A DNA stretch of 64,000 nt from Halorussus halobius (GTDB lineage: Archaea; Halobacteriota; Halobacteria; Halobacteriales; Haladaptataceae): positions 62,001-126,000 of the forward strand of contig NZ_SBIU01000006.1 in NCBI RefSeq assembly GCF_004765805.1, given 5' to 3'. Both the position numbers and the translations under genes were made by a program. Shown here one piece after another: positions 55,543 to 63,791 of the stretch. The notes beneath the pieces are model-generated. The model had not been told where the DNA came from, searched no databases, and saw only the letters and a list, made by a program, of their open reading frames with translations. Within the stretch, counting starts at the first letter, position 1; each line of letters opens with the position of its first letter.

Positions 55543-55672
55543 GACCGTCGCTATTCTTGAGCCAATGAAACCCGCGACAGCGTCCGCAACCGCGTCCACA
55601 CCGACAACCGCTAGTCTCGCTTCCGACCCGACTCCGAGAGATTCAAGGCTCGGCCCGCACCCATACCACTCG

Positions 55673-56587
55673 ATGGACCACGACCACCTCGTCACGACGA
55701 AACAGCTCTCGCGGGCGGACGTCGAGCGCGTCCTCGACCGGGCGGCCGAGATCGACGCCGACCCGGCCGCGTTCGCCCAGCGCCACGACGACGCCATACT
55801 CGGATTGCTGTTCTTCGAGCCGAGCACCCGGACCAAGATGAGCTTCGAGACCGCGATCAAGCGGCTGGGCGGCGACGCGGTCGACATGGGGAGCGTCGAC
55901 TCCTCGTCGGTCAAGAAGGGCGAGAGCCTCGCCGACACCGCGCGGGTCGTCGAGGGGTACGCCGACGCGCTCGTGTTGCGCCACCCGAGCCAAGGCGCGG
56001 CCCGGATGGCCAGCGAGTTCGTGGACGTCCCGCTGCTCAACGCCGGCGACGGCGCGGGCCACCACCCGACCCAGACCCTGCTCGACCTCTACACCGTCCG
56101 GGAGTCGGCGGGGCTGGACGACCTCACGGTCGGCATCATGGGCGACCTGAAGTACGGCCGGACCGTCCACTCGCTGGCCCACGCGCTGGCCAACTTCGAC
56201 GCCGACCAGCACTTCGTGAGCCCCGAGAGCCTGCAACTCCCGCGAAACGTGCGCTACGACCTCCACGAGTCGGGCGCGAGCGTCCGCGAACACACCGAAC
56301 TCGACGCGGTGTTGCCCGAACTCGACGTGCTGTACGTCACCCGCATCCAGCGCGAGCGCTTCCCCGACGAGAACGAGTACCAGCAGGTCGCCGGCGAGTA
56401 CGGCATCGACCTCGACACGCTCGAGGCCGCCAAGGACGACCTGACCGTGATGCACCCGCTGCCCCGCGTCGACGAGATAGCGCCCGAGGTCGACGACACG
56501 CGGTACGCGAACTACTTCGAGCAGGCCCACAACGGCGTGCCGGTCCGGATGGCGCTGCTCGACCTCATGTTGGAGGGAGACCGATGA
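55673..56587 (+). CDS. pyrB: Aspartate carbamoyltransferase, catalytic subunit
   Basis: A 304-residue enzyme that condenses carbamoyl phosphate and aspartate, the first committed step of pyrimidine synthesis. The carbamoyl-phosphate motif is [20 protein letters not shown]. Others are [20 protein letters not shown] (80s loop), [40 protein letters not shown] and the aspartate loop [20 protein letters not shown], then [20 protein letters not shown]. The start at 55673 ([20 protein letters not shown]) follows the family. It overlaps pyrI by 4 bp (ATGA). Confidence 0.96.
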   Translation: MDHDHLVTTKQLSRADVERVLDRAAEIDADPAAFAQRHDDAILGLLFFEPSTRTKMSFETAIKRLGGDAVDMGSVDSSSVKKGESLADTARVVEGYADALVLRHPSQGAARMASEFVDVPLLNAGDGAGHHPTQTLLDLYTVRESAGLDDLTVGIMGDLKYGRTVHSLAHALANFDADQHFVSPESLQLPRNVRYDLHESGASVREHTELDAVLPELDVLYVTRIQRERFPDENEYQQVAGEYGIDLDTLEAAKDDLTVMHPLPRVDEIAPEVDDTRYANYFEQAHNGVPVRMALLDLMLEGDR

Positions 56588-57045
56588 GCGACCACGAACT
56601 CCGCGTCAGCAAGATACGCGACGGCACCGTCCTCGACCACATCCGCGCCGGGCAGGCGCTCAACGTCCTCGCCATCCTCGGCATCGACGGCACCGGCGGG
56701 GAGACGGTCAGCGTCGGCATGAACGTCCCGAGCGACCGGATGGGTCGCAAGGACATCGTGAAGGTCGAGGGCCGCGAACTCAACCAGGACGAGGTGGACG
56801 TGCTGTCGCTCATCGCGCCCGAGGCCACCATCAACATCGTCCGGGAGTACGACGTGGTCGAGAAGCAGTACCTCGACCGGCCCGAGCGCGTCGTCGGCGT
56901 GCTGTCGTGCCCGAACCACGACTGCATCACCAACGCCGACGAGCCCGTCGACACCGAGTTCGAGGTGCTCGACGACGGCGTGCGATGTGCCTACTGCGAG
57001 ACCATCCTGCGCGAGGATTTGGCGGCCCACATCGGCGTCGCGTAG
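56584..57045 (+). CDS. pyrI: Aspartate carbamoyltransferase, regulatory subunit
   Basis: A 153-residue allosteric subunit that binds nucleotides and holds catalytic trimers together. The N-terminal allosteric domain has [40 protein letters not shown]. The C-terminal zinc domain has the four cysteines CPNHDC ... RCAYCETIL (near 110, 115, 138 and 141). The length matches archaeal PyrI. Translation is coupled to pyrB by the ATGA overlap, as is usual. Confidence 0.96.
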   Translation: MSDHELRVSKIRDGTVLDHIRAGQALNVLAILGIDGTGGETVSVGMNVPSDRMGRKDIVKVEGRELNQDEVDVLSLIAPEATINIVREYDVVEKQYLDRPERVVGVLSCPNHDCITNADEPVDTEFEVLDDGVRCAYCETILREDLAAHIGVA

Positions 57046-57094
57046 GTTTCGGTCGCGGCCGTGGCGATTACGAGTCCGAGACCCGGTGCGGCGG

Positions 57095-57493
57095 TCAGTC
57101 CGCCGACGGCCCCCGACCGCCGCTTCGGCTCGCGCTCCGCACGCCGCGAACGTAGGTCGTGGCGAGGACGGTGGCGAGGCCGAGCGTTCCGAGGGCGCGG
57201 GCGACCGGGAGTTCGACTACCGGCGGGAGATTCCGGGGGAGGACGAACGCCTCGACCGCCATCACGCCGACGGCGAGCGCGAGCACCGCGAGCCACAGCC
57301 ACATCGTCGCGTACCCGAGTTCGTCGAGGTGGGCAGTTTTCGCGGCGTGACCGACGGCGGCGACGCCGGTCAGGACCGGTGCGACCAGAAGTCGCCGGGC
57401 CGGGTGTATTACCAGAACACCGACGCCGAGCGTTATCGCGGTGAAGTACACGAGCATCGAGAGGGCGCGGTGTACCGGACGGCGACTACTCAT
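57095..57493 (-). CDS. Four-helix membrane protein, unknown function
   Basis: A 132-residue protein with four hydrophobic segments at about 11-29, 34-54, 60-85 and 100-118, short loops, and basic ends (MSSRRPVHRAL; GVRSASRSGGRGPSAD). No family is recognised. The ATG at 57493 is favoured over a TTG 24 nt upstream by a GTTTTATTGT box centred 26 nt before it, giving a leaderless mRNA. Its 3' end faces pyrI. Confidence 0.65.
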   Translation of the reverse strand: MSSRRPVHRALSMLVYFTAITLGVGVLVIHPARRLLVAPVLTGVAAVGHAAKTAHLDELGYATMWLWLAVLALAVGVMAVEAFVLPRNLPPVVELPVARALGTLGLATVLATTYVRGVRSASRSGGRGPSAD

Positions 57494-57513
57494 CGCCGGG
57501 TGGTACTCGGCAG

Positions 57514-57523
57514 ACAATAAAAC
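57514..57523 (-). promoter_or_regulatory. TATA box of the four-helix membrane protein gene
   Basis: GTTTTATTGT on the minus strand, centred 26 nt before the ATG at 57493. Confidence 0.55.
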
Positions 57524-57723
57524 GGTTTCCCGGGCGAGGCGCGGGGCGACCGGCGAGGGGGTTCCGCGCGGCAGGTCGAACCCCAGGCGCGTCCGACGAA
57601 CGTTAGACTCGCGGGGAAACGCGACAGGTCGGGACTAACCGGCTCGAAACCTCGCGTTACGGCCGAAAACGGTCAGAACGGTCGAGTTCGTTTATTCGGC
57701 GCATCGGCGTAGACGCCCGGAGG

Positions 57724-58497
57724 ATGAGACCACGAGCCGCGTTCGCCGTCGGACTCGCCGGGCTCCTGCTGGCTGGCGGGGTCGCCTCGGTCGCCGGCAC
57801 CGCTCCCCTCGTCGAGCCGCACCGAGGGGACCGCGCGCCGAACGTCGCGGACCAGAGCTACGAGATATCGCTGGACAACGTCACCGTCGAGACGTGGCTA
57901 CTCCGGGACGCCACGGTCCGAAACGCCACGGTCGAGGAGGTAGTCATCCACAACGCCACGACGCCCGACGGGGCGAGAGCGAACGTCACGCTCTCGAACG
58001 TCACGGTCGGCGAGTTCGCCGTCGAGCGGGGCCGACTGCTGAACGTGAGCGCGACGCGACTCGTCGTGCGGAACAAGTCGGTCCTCGACGTGCCCGGCGG
58101 GGAGTTCATCGACCCGAACGTCGAGAACCGGACCGTCAAGCGCCAGTGGACGCGCAACGCCACCGTGGCCGGCGTCGTCATCGACCGGATGCGCGTCGAC
58201 GCGGCCGTCCTCTGCGCGAACGCCACGCTCGGCGAGCAGGCCGACGACCCCGCCGCGTTCGACCCGCAGGCCGGCGACGACGACCCCGCGATCACCGTCG
58301 AGAACGGCTCCGCCGAGGAGGCTCTGCTGATTCGGGGCCACGCGTCGGAGTGGCGGGTCGGGTCGGCCGACGGGCCGGCGGCCGAGAACGCGAGCCTCCC
58401 GCAGGGGTGCGAGCGCGGGCAGGGCGACGACGGCGGCGGAGATGGTGACGACGGAGGCGGAGAAGGCGACGACGCCGGGGGCGGCGACGGGGAGTAG
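57724..58497 (+). CDS. Secreted Asn/Val-rich repeat protein with twelve sequons
   Basis: A 257-residue exported protein. A signal peptide (MRPRAAFAVGLAGLLLAGGV then ASVAGTAPL) precedes a region at ~45-190 built of short V-x-V-x-N-(A/V)-T steps (NVTVETWLLRDATVRNATVE; RANVTLSNVTVGEFAVERG), which reads like a small beta-helix. Twelve N-x-S/T sites are present, so heavy N-glycosylation is likely. The last ~25 residues are a Gly/Asp/Glu tail (DDGGGDGDDGGGEGDDAGGG), with no membrane anchor. A GTTTATTCG box lies ~30 nt upstream and GGAGG touches the ATG. Function is unknown. Confidence 0.7.
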   Translation: MRPRAAFAVGLAGLLLAGGVASVAGTAPLVEPHRGDRAPNVADQSYEISLDNVTVETWLLRDATVRNATVEEVVIHNATTPDGARANVTLSNVTVGEFAVERGRLLNVSATRLVVRNKSVLDVPGGEFIDPNVENRTVKRQWTRNATVAGVVIDRMRVDAAVLCANATLGEQADDPAAFDPQAGDDDPAITVENGSAEEALLIRGHASEWRVGSADGPAAENASLPQGCERGQGDDGGGDGDDGGGEGDDAGGGDGE

Positions 58498-58543
58498 CCG
58501 CGAGAGCGAACCACTTACCCCGCCGGCTCACCTACTTCGGGTC

Positions 58544-59365
58544 ATGTTCGGCGTCGTCACGCGCAACGAGGAGGAACTGGAGTGGCCGGAGTTCGACGCG
58601 AGTTTCTACGAGGTCAAGGACGTGACCGGCCGGTCGGCCGAACCGGTGGCCGACGGGGTGAACATGGTGTCGTGTTTCGGCGACAACGCGGCGGTCGAGG
58701 CACGGCCGGAGCTCGCGCCCGTCAGCGACGCGGGCGAGCGCGCGACGCGCGAGCGACCCTACTTCGACTGGGCGTACGTCTGCCCGACCCGCGCGGACTA
58801 CCGCGAGGGGATGTTGGAGATAATCGAGGACTGCGCCGAGGTCAACCCCGACGTGCGCCTCGACGACGTGGGATTTCCCCGCGCGGAGTACTGCCACTGC
58901 GAGCGCTGTGCCGAGCGGTTCGAAGCCAGCGAGTTCGACGACCGATTCGCGTGGCGCGCGGACGTCATCACGGAGTTCGTGGCGGAGGCCGCCGAGCGCA
59001 TCCCCGGCCGGACCTACCTCACGCTCTATCCCGACCCGTATCCCGGCCACCTCTACGAGCGCTCGGGACTCGACCTCGACGCGCTCGCCGAGTACGTCGA
59101 CGAGTTCGTGGTGCCGCTGTACGACATGGCCTACACCACGACCTACTGGCTCGAAACCATCGCCAGCGGGTTCGAGGACGCGCTCGACCGACCGTTCAGC
59201 GTGGAACTGTACGCGGTCGACGTGGACGTGGACAGTCTCATCCACGCGGCCGAAGTCGCCGAGGCCTACGGCGAAAACGTGCTGTTCGGCTACGACGCCA
59301 GCAACGCGCGGGCCGCGCTGCGCCGGATGCAGGCCGAATCGCGCGACGGCGTTTCGCACGGATAA
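58544..59365 (+). CDS. Haloarchaeal putative TIM-barrel hydrolase-like protein
   Basis: A 273-residue protein. The pattern of strand-helix units (PYFDWAYVCPTRADYREGML; DVRLDDVGFPRAEYCHCERC; AERIPGRTYLTLYPDPYPGH; VDEFVVPLYDMAYTTTYWLE; ENVLFGYDASNARAALRRMQ) reads like a glycoside-hydrolase-type TIM barrel. A CHCERC cluster near residue 113 could bind a metal. Asp-Asp near 106 and Tyr-Asp near 199 are possible catalytic acids, by inference. It is soluble and has no signal. The ATG at 58544 lies 46 bp after the previous stop. Confidence 0.68.
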   Translation: MFGVVTRNEEELEWPEFDASFYEVKDVTGRSAEPVADGVNMVSCFGDNAAVEARPELAPVSDAGERATRERPYFDWAYVCPTRADYREGMLEIIEDCAEVNPDVRLDDVGFPRAEYCHCERCAERFEASEFDDRFAWRADVITEFVAEAAERIPGRTYLTLYPDPYPGHLYERSGLDLDALAEYVDEFVVPLYDMAYTTTYWLETIASGFEDALDRPFSVELYAVDVDVDSLIHAAEVAEAYGENVLFGYDASNARAALRRMQAESRDGVSHG

Positions 59366-59516
59366 AACGGTGAAGCCGGGTGTCGTCGGTTCGGAAACGG
59401 GTATCGATTTGTTGCGTTGGAGCTCCACAGCTCTCGAATTTCCCACTCTCGCTAGCTACCGGGAAGGTTTCGGCGAACAGGGCGGCCGCGAGAGCGTCCG
59501 GCAGTTCCCACTCGTC

Positions 59517-59712
59517 GCTAGCTATTGCCGAGACAAATGAGTGACCGCACAGCCCCGCAGCGCGGCCGCGAGCCTCGCGCCTCCCCAGCCTCGGGGCGCA
59601 CGAGAGCGCCCCGCTACCGTCAGAGGCGAGCTCTGACGAGCCTGCGCGCGCTTCGCTTGCGCAGACCTCGCGCGAGATGGCGGACCACGAGGGTCCGCCA
59701 GCGCGCGCCACC
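59517..59712 (-). repeat. Multi-hairpin dispersed repeat, copy C (inverted)
   Basis: Read on the minus strand, the head CACGGTGGCGCG comes first. Then hairpins GGCGGACC-CTCGT-GGTCCGCC (59679-59699), CGTCAGAG-CTCGC-CTCTGACG (59618-59638) and CGGGGCGC-TCTCGT-GCGCCCCG (59592-59613) follow, all perfect 8-bp stems. GGGGAGGCGCGAGGCTCGCGG and the tail GTGCGGTCACTCATTTGTCT plus CGGCAATAGCTAGC (59517-59550) complete it. Its tail is a 34-bp inverted match to that of copy B with one mismatch. Confidence 0.85.
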
Positions 59713-59734
59713 GTGAATTGTGGAAACGCGCGAT

Positions 59735-59904
59735 ACCGAAATGGAGTCGCGGTGGCGCGTGCCGGCGCGCTCTCTCGTGAGCGCGCCGAACCGCGCGAGG
59801 GCTGAGTAGCGCAGCGAAGCGAGCAACGCAGGCGGTTGGGGAGGTGTGAGGCCCGTGCTGTGCGGTCGCGGTGCGGTCACTCATTTGTCTCGGCAGTAGC
59901 TAGC
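59735..59904 (+). repeat. Multi-hairpin dispersed repeat, copy B
   Basis: Head GTCGCGGTGGCGCGTGCC, hairpin GGCGCGCTC-TCTCGT-GAGCGCGCC (59764-59787, 9 bp), loop word AGCGAAGCG, core GGCGGTTGGGGAGGTGTGAGG, tail GTGCGGTCACTCATTTGTCT plus CGGCAGTAGCTAGC ending at 59904. With copy C it makes a head-to-head, 388-bp inverted pair in the 685-bp spacer 59366-60050, which has no gene. A related GCTAGCTAC site lies at 59451. Confidence 0.85.
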
Positions 59905-60020
59905 TTCGCCGAATTTTCACCATCCCAGTCTGTCGTCAGTTTCACCGAATTTTCACCATCCCAGTCTGTCGTCAGCTTCGCCGAATTTTCACCATCCCAG
60001 TCTGTCGTCAGTTTCACCGA
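59904..60020. repeat. 36-bp tandem repeat, 3.3 copies
   Basis: Units at 59904-59939, 59940-59975 and 59976-60011 share GAATTTTCACCATCCCAGTC and TGTCGTCAG; they alternate CTTCGCC and TTTCACC at the start. A partial fourth unit continues to about 60020. It starts exactly at the end of repeat copy B, in the gene-free spacer before the 3' end of the Nudix gene. It is unusually AT-rich. Confidence 0.92.
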
Positions 60021-60050
60021 ATCTCTCCCGGAGGCCTCTCTCTATCCATT

Positions 60051-60626
60051 TCACTCTAGCGCGTACTCGCGCCACGCCAGCAAATCCTCCCTGTCGCGGG
60101 TCTCTTCCGGCAACTCCCCGAACCACCGCGCGTCGGTAATCTCGCCGTCGGGGTCCGCCGGGTCGGGCGCGACCTCCTCCTCGACCCGGACCTCGAACAG
60201 CGGGAGGACGCCCCACGTCGAGTACTCGTCGCACCGGAGGTCCACCCGGACGTTCATCGCCAGTCCGTCGCAGGTCGCGTCCGCGCTCGGGTCGACGCCC
60301 GCCTCCTCGCGGAGTTCGCGCTCGGCGGCCTCGCGGAACGACTCGCCGGCGTCGGGTTCGCCGCCGGGGACGACCCACATGTCCACGCCGGCGTGCCACA
60401 CCAGCAGGAGTTCGCCCGAGGGCCGGTAGACCACCGAGTGCGCGCCGTAGGGAGCGCCGCAGTCGGCGATGCGCTCGGCCAGCGTCCGGAACCGCGACCG
60501 GGAGACCCGCCGGGAGTGGGTGCGGTCGAGGAACTCCTCGTGGGCGTCGGCGAGTCGGTGATGGGCCCGTTCGGCCTGCTGTTCGGCCTGCGTGGTCAGA
60601 AACCACAGGTCGTCGACCGACGTCAT
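60051..60626 (-). CDS. Nudix hydrolase with N-terminal extension
   Basis: A 191-residue protein. Residues 1-55 are a helical extension (EQQAERAHHRLADAHEEFLD). The Nudix domain follows, with box GGEPDAGESFREAAERELRE then EAGV near 100-123, matching GX5EX7REUXEEXGU. Other parts are AHSVVYRPSGELLLVWHAGV and TDARWFGELPEETRDRED. It should hydrolyse a nucleoside diphosphate linked to another group; substrate unknown. The start at 60626 (MTSVDDLWFL) removes a Ser/Pro-rich upstream part. A GGATTATGAC box about 80 nt upstream would give a ~50-nt leader, which is unusual here. Confidence 0.86.
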   Translation of the reverse strand: MTSVDDLWFLTTQAEQQAERAHHRLADAHEEFLDRTHSRRVSRSRFRTLAERIADCGAPYGAHSVVYRPSGELLLVWHAGVDMWVVPGGEPDAGESFREAAERELREEAGVDPSADATCDGLAMNVRVDLRCDEYSTWGVLPLFEVRVEEEVAPDPADPDGEITDARWFGELPEETRDREDLLAWREYALE

Positions 60627-60799
60627 CGCGGCGACGGGTGCGGACGGACTGCTCGGGACGGGGGGACTGCTCGCGGCGGACGCGCGCAAACGTCGGAGAG
60701 TGTCATAATCCGGCGATTGTGGTGCCGGCCGAATAAGCCTTCGGCCGGGACGGCGCGACTCCACAAGGACTATACCCGCCGACCGAACACCACGGAGCG

Positions 60800-61030
60800 A
60801 TGACCGAGCCCCGAGACCGAATCGGCGGTTCCGCGTCCGGGCGCGAGTCGTTCGAGTCGCGGCGTTCGCGGGCCGCCGTCGCCCTGTTCGCCGTCGGACT
60901 CGGGGTCGTCGTCGCGAGCAGCGCGCTCTACTTCTTCGGGGTCGGAGCGTTCTCGGAGCCCGCCGCCCCGGTGCTGGGGCTGGCGCTGGGGTTGGCGTTG
61001 CTCGCGCCGCTGTCGCTCGGGTCCCGTTGA
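60800..61030 (+). CDS. Small two-helix membrane protein
   Basis: A 76-residue protein with a basic polar N-terminus (MTEPRDRIGGSASGRESFES) and two hydrophobic helices at about 25-47 and 52-73. No family name is recognised. A CTATAC box centred 27 nt before the ATG predicts a leaderless transcript. It lies 197 bp before topA on the same strand, but topA has its own TATA-like element, so it is probably a separate unit. Confidence 0.65.
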   Translation: MTEPRDRIGGSASGRESFESRRSRAAVALFAVGLGVVVASSALYFFGVGAFSEPAAPVLGLALGLALLAPLSLGSR

Positions 61031-61133
61031 CCGCTGGCGCGGCGCGTCCGCCCGCTGGCGTCGATTCGGATTGGGGGGTGTCGGGCTCGCCGACCAGCCG
61101 TCGCCGCGCCGGGTTGCGGTTTCCTCGGCGAAA

Positions 61134-61141
61134 GCTTTACC
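61134..61141 (+). promoter_or_regulatory. TATA-like box of the topA leader
   Basis: GCTTTACC, 30 nt before an ATG at 61168 and about 90 nt before the topA ATG. The expected transcription start is near 61163. Confidence 0.45.
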
Positions 61142-61167
61142 CCCACAGTTGTCCTACCGGGGACACG

Positions 61168-61236
61168 ATGACCGACCAGCGACCCCCGGAGCGGCACCTG
61201 AACTCCCCCGTTCCCGGAGGTGAGGGATGGAACTGA
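61168..61236 (+). CDS. 22-residue upstream ORF overlapping topA
   Basis: ATG at 61168 opens MTDQRPPERHLNSPVPGGEG, then WN and TGA at 61234-61236, ten bases past the first base of topA. It would be the first start on a near-leaderless mRNA. The Gly-Gly-Glu-Gly codons include the topA ribosome-binding site, so translation of the peptide would open or block it. Whether it is made is unknown. Confidence 0.4.
   Translation: MTDQRPPERHLNSPVPGGEGWN
61216..61223 (+). promoter_or_regulatory. Strong ribosome-binding site of topA
   Basis: GGAGGTGA, complementary to the archaeal 16S rRNA 3' end over 8 bases, with the core GGAGG 6 nt before the ATG at 61227. Most genes in this window look leaderless, so this is notable. 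It decides the topA start. Confidence 0.7.
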
Positions 61237-63770
61237 TAATCACCGAGAAGGACAACGCCGCCAGACGCATCGCGGACATCTTGAGCGGCCAGTCCGCCGA
61301 GGCCGACCGCCGGAACGGCGTCAACGTCTACGAGTGGGGCGGCCGCCGGTGCATCGGCCTCTCGGGCCACGTCGTCGGCGTCGACTTCCCCGACGAGTAC
61401 AACGACTGGCGCGACGTCGAACCCGTCGAACTCATCGACGCGCCCATCGAGAAGAAAGCGACCAAGGAGAACATCGTCCGGACGCTGCGCCTGCTCGCTC
61501 GGAAGGCCGACGCGGTGACTATAGCGACCGACTACGACCGCGAGGGCGAACTCATCGGCAAGGAGGCGTGGGAACTCGTGCGCGAGGTCAACGACGACGT
61601 GCCCATCAAGCGCGTGCGGTTCTCCTCGATCACCGACAACGAGGTGACCGAGGCGTTCGAGAACCCCGACGAACTGGACTTCGACCTGGCGGCCGCCGGC
61701 GAGGCCCGCCAGGAGATAGACCTCATCTGGGGCGCGGCGCTCACCCGGTTCCTCTCGCTGTCGGCGCGCCAACTCGGCGAGGACTTCATCTCGGTGGGCC
61801 GGGTCCAGTCGCCCACCCTCAAACTCATCGTGGACCGCGAGCGCGAGATAGAGGCGTTCGACCCCGAGGACTACTGGGAACTGTTCGCCGACCTGCGGAA
61901 GGCGGCCGACGCGGCGGCCGAGGCGAACGAGGCCGACGAGGACGCGACTGCGGCGTTCGAGTCCCAGTACTTCTATCTGGACGACGACGACAACGAGGCC
62001 GAGCGCGTCTGGGACGAGGACGCCGCAACGGCGGCGTTCGATGCGCTCGACTCGGCCAGCGAGGCCATCGTCGAGCGCGTCTCGCGGCGCACCCGGACCG
62101 ACGACCCGCCGGCACCGTTCGACACCACGCAGTTCATCCGCGCGGCCGGGAGCCTCGGCTACTCGGCCCAGCGCGCCATGAGCATCGCCGAGGACCTCTA
62201 CACGGCGGGGTACGTCACCTACCCGCGAACCGACAACACGGTGTACCCCGACGACCTCGACCCCGAAGAGCTACTCGACACGTTCGCGGGCGACCACCGC
62301 TTCAGCGACGACGCCGAGGCGCTGCTCGAACTCGACGACGTCACGCCCACGGAGGGCGACGAGGAGACCACCGACCACCCGCCCATCCACCCGACCGAGG
62401 ACGTGCCCGCGCCCGGCGACCTGAGCGACGACGAGTGGGAGGTGTACGAACTCGTCGTCCGGCGGTTTTTCGCCACGGTGGCGGAATCCGCGCGGTGGGA
62501 ACACCTCAAGGTCGTGGCGAGCGTGGCGGCAGACGGCACCGACCACCGGCTCAAGTCCAACGGCAAGCGCCTCGTGAAGGAGGGGTATCACGCGGTGTAC
62601 CCGTACTTCAGCACCAGCGAGAACTACGTGCCCGACGTGACCGAGGGCGAGGCGTTGGCGCTGTCGGACGCCCGCATCGAGGACAAACAGACCCAGCCGC
62701 CACGGCGGTACGGCCAGTCGCGGCTCATCGAGACCATGGAGCAGATGGGCGTCGGGACGAAGGCGACCCGCCACGAGACCATCGAGAAGCTCTACGACCG
62801 CGGCTACGTCGAGGGCGACCCGCCCAGACCGACCCAGTTGGCGAAAGCGGTCGTGACGGCGGCCGAGGAGTTCGCCGAGTTGGTGGTCAGCGAGGAGATG
62901 ACCGCCGAACTGGAGGAGGACATGACCGCCATCGCGGAGGGCGAGGCCGACCTCTCGGAGGTGGCCGACGACTCCCGGGAGTACCTCGAACGCGTGTTCG
63001 AGGAGTTACGGGACTCCCGGGAGGAGGTCGGCGACCTGCTGCGGGAGTCGCTGAAGGCCGACAAGACCCTCGGCCCCTGCCCGGAGTCCGACGACGAACT
63101 CCTCGTCCGCCAGAGCCGCAACGGCTCGTACTTCGTGGGCTGTGACGGCTATCCGGACTGCGAGTACACCCTGCCGCTGCCCAACACGGGCAAGCCGCTC
63201 ATCCTCGACGAGGAGTGCGACGACCACGGCCTCCATCACGTGAAGATGCTCGCGGGCCGCCAGACGTTCGTCCACGGCTGTCCGCTCTGCAAGGCCGAGG
63301 AAGCCGAGGAGGCCGACGACGAGGTCATCGGCGAGTGTCCCGACTGCGGTGGGGACGAGGGAGGGGAGCTGGCGATAAAGCACCTCCAGAACGGCTCGCG
63401 GCTCGTCGGCTGTACCCGGTATCCCGACTGCGACTACTCGCTCCCGCTGCCCCGCCGAGGCGACATCGAGGTGACCGACGACCGCTGCGACGAGCACGAC
63501 CTGCCGGAGCTCGTGGTCCACAGCGGCGACGAGCCGTGGGAACTGGGCTGTCCCATCTGCAACTACCGTGAGTTCAAGGCCCGCGAGAGCGAGTCGGGGA
63601 CCGACCTCGAATCGCTCGACGGCATCGGCGCGAAGACCGCCGAGAAGCTGGCCGACGCGGGCGTCGAGAGCCTCGACGACCTCAAGGACGCGGAGGTCGA
63701 GACGGTGGCCTCGGAGGTCAGCGGCGTGAGCGAGGACAGACTTCGCGGCTGGCAGGCGAAGGCCGACTGA
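61227..63770 (+). CDS. topA: DNA topoisomerase I (type IA)
   Basis: An 847-residue enzyme that relaxes negatively supercoiled DNA through a 5'-phosphotyrosine link. The Toprim domain opens with ELIITEKDNAARRIADILSG and has IATDYDREGELIGKEAWEL (DxDxEG). The catalytic tyrosine is Tyr332 in GYVTYPRTDNTVYP. Zinc-finger-type segments follow: CPESDDELLV with GCDGYPDCEY, HGCPLC, CPDCGG with GCTRYPDCDY, and GCPICNY. A C-terminal helix-hairpin-helix (LESLDGIGAKTAEKLADAGV) ends the protein. The layout matches archaeal TopA. The start is set by a GGAGGTGA site. Confidence 0.96.
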   Translation: MELIITEKDNAARRIADILSGQSAEADRRNGVNVYEWGGRRCIGLSGHVVGVDFPDEYNDWRDVEPVELIDAPIEKKATKENIVRTLRLLARKADAVTIATDYDREGELIGKEAWELVREVNDDVPIKRVRFSSITDNEVTEAFENPDELDFDLAAAGEARQEIDLIWGAALTRFLSLSARQLGEDFISVGRVQSPTLKLIVDREREIEAFDPEDYWELFADLRKAADAAAEANEADEDATAAFESQYFYLDDDDNEAERVWDEDAATAAFDALDSASEAIVERVSRRTRTDDPPAPFDTTQFIRAAGSLGYSAQRAMSIAEDLYTAGYVTYPRTDNTVYPDDLDPEELLDTFAGDHRFSDDAEALLELDDVTPTEGDEETTDHPPIHPTEDVPAPGDLSDDEWEVYELVVRRFFATVAESARWEHLKVVASVAADGTDHRLKSNGKRLVKEGYHAVYPYFSTSENYVPDVTEGEALALSDARIEDKQTQPPRRYGQSRLIETMEQMGVGTKATRHETIEKLYDRGYVEGDPPRPTQLAKAVVTAAEEFAELVVSEEMTAELEEDMTAIAEGEADLSEVADDSREYLERVFEELRDSREEVGDLLRESLKADKTLGPCPESDDELLVRQSRNGSYFVGCDGYPDCEYTLPLPNTGKPLILDEECDDHGLHHVKMLAGRQTFVHGCPLCKAEEAEEADDEVIGECPDCGGDEGGELAIKHLQNGSRLVGCTRYPDCDYSLPLPRRGDIEVTDDRCDEHDLPELVVHSGDEPWELGCPICNYREFKARESESGTDLESLDGIGAKTAEKLADAGVESLDDLKDAEVETVASEVSGVSEDRLRGWQAKAD

Positions 63771-63791
63771 CCGCTCGCAGGCGCTTTTCGG

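Noticed and set aside
55136-55672. Longer pyrB reading frame starting at 55136
   Set aside because: The extra 179 residues translate repeat DNA (Ala/Val/Thr runs); the family start is [12 protein letters not shown] at 55673.
59517-59904. Insertion sequence with terminal inverted repeats
   Set aside because: The 388-bp pair has 34-bp inverted ends but no transposase frame inside; it is better explained as two opposed copies of the hairpin repeat. A non-autonomous element is still possible.
59904-60020. Possible CRISPR array (36-bp repeats)
   Set aside because: The units are directly joined with no spacers, and there are no cas genes in the window.
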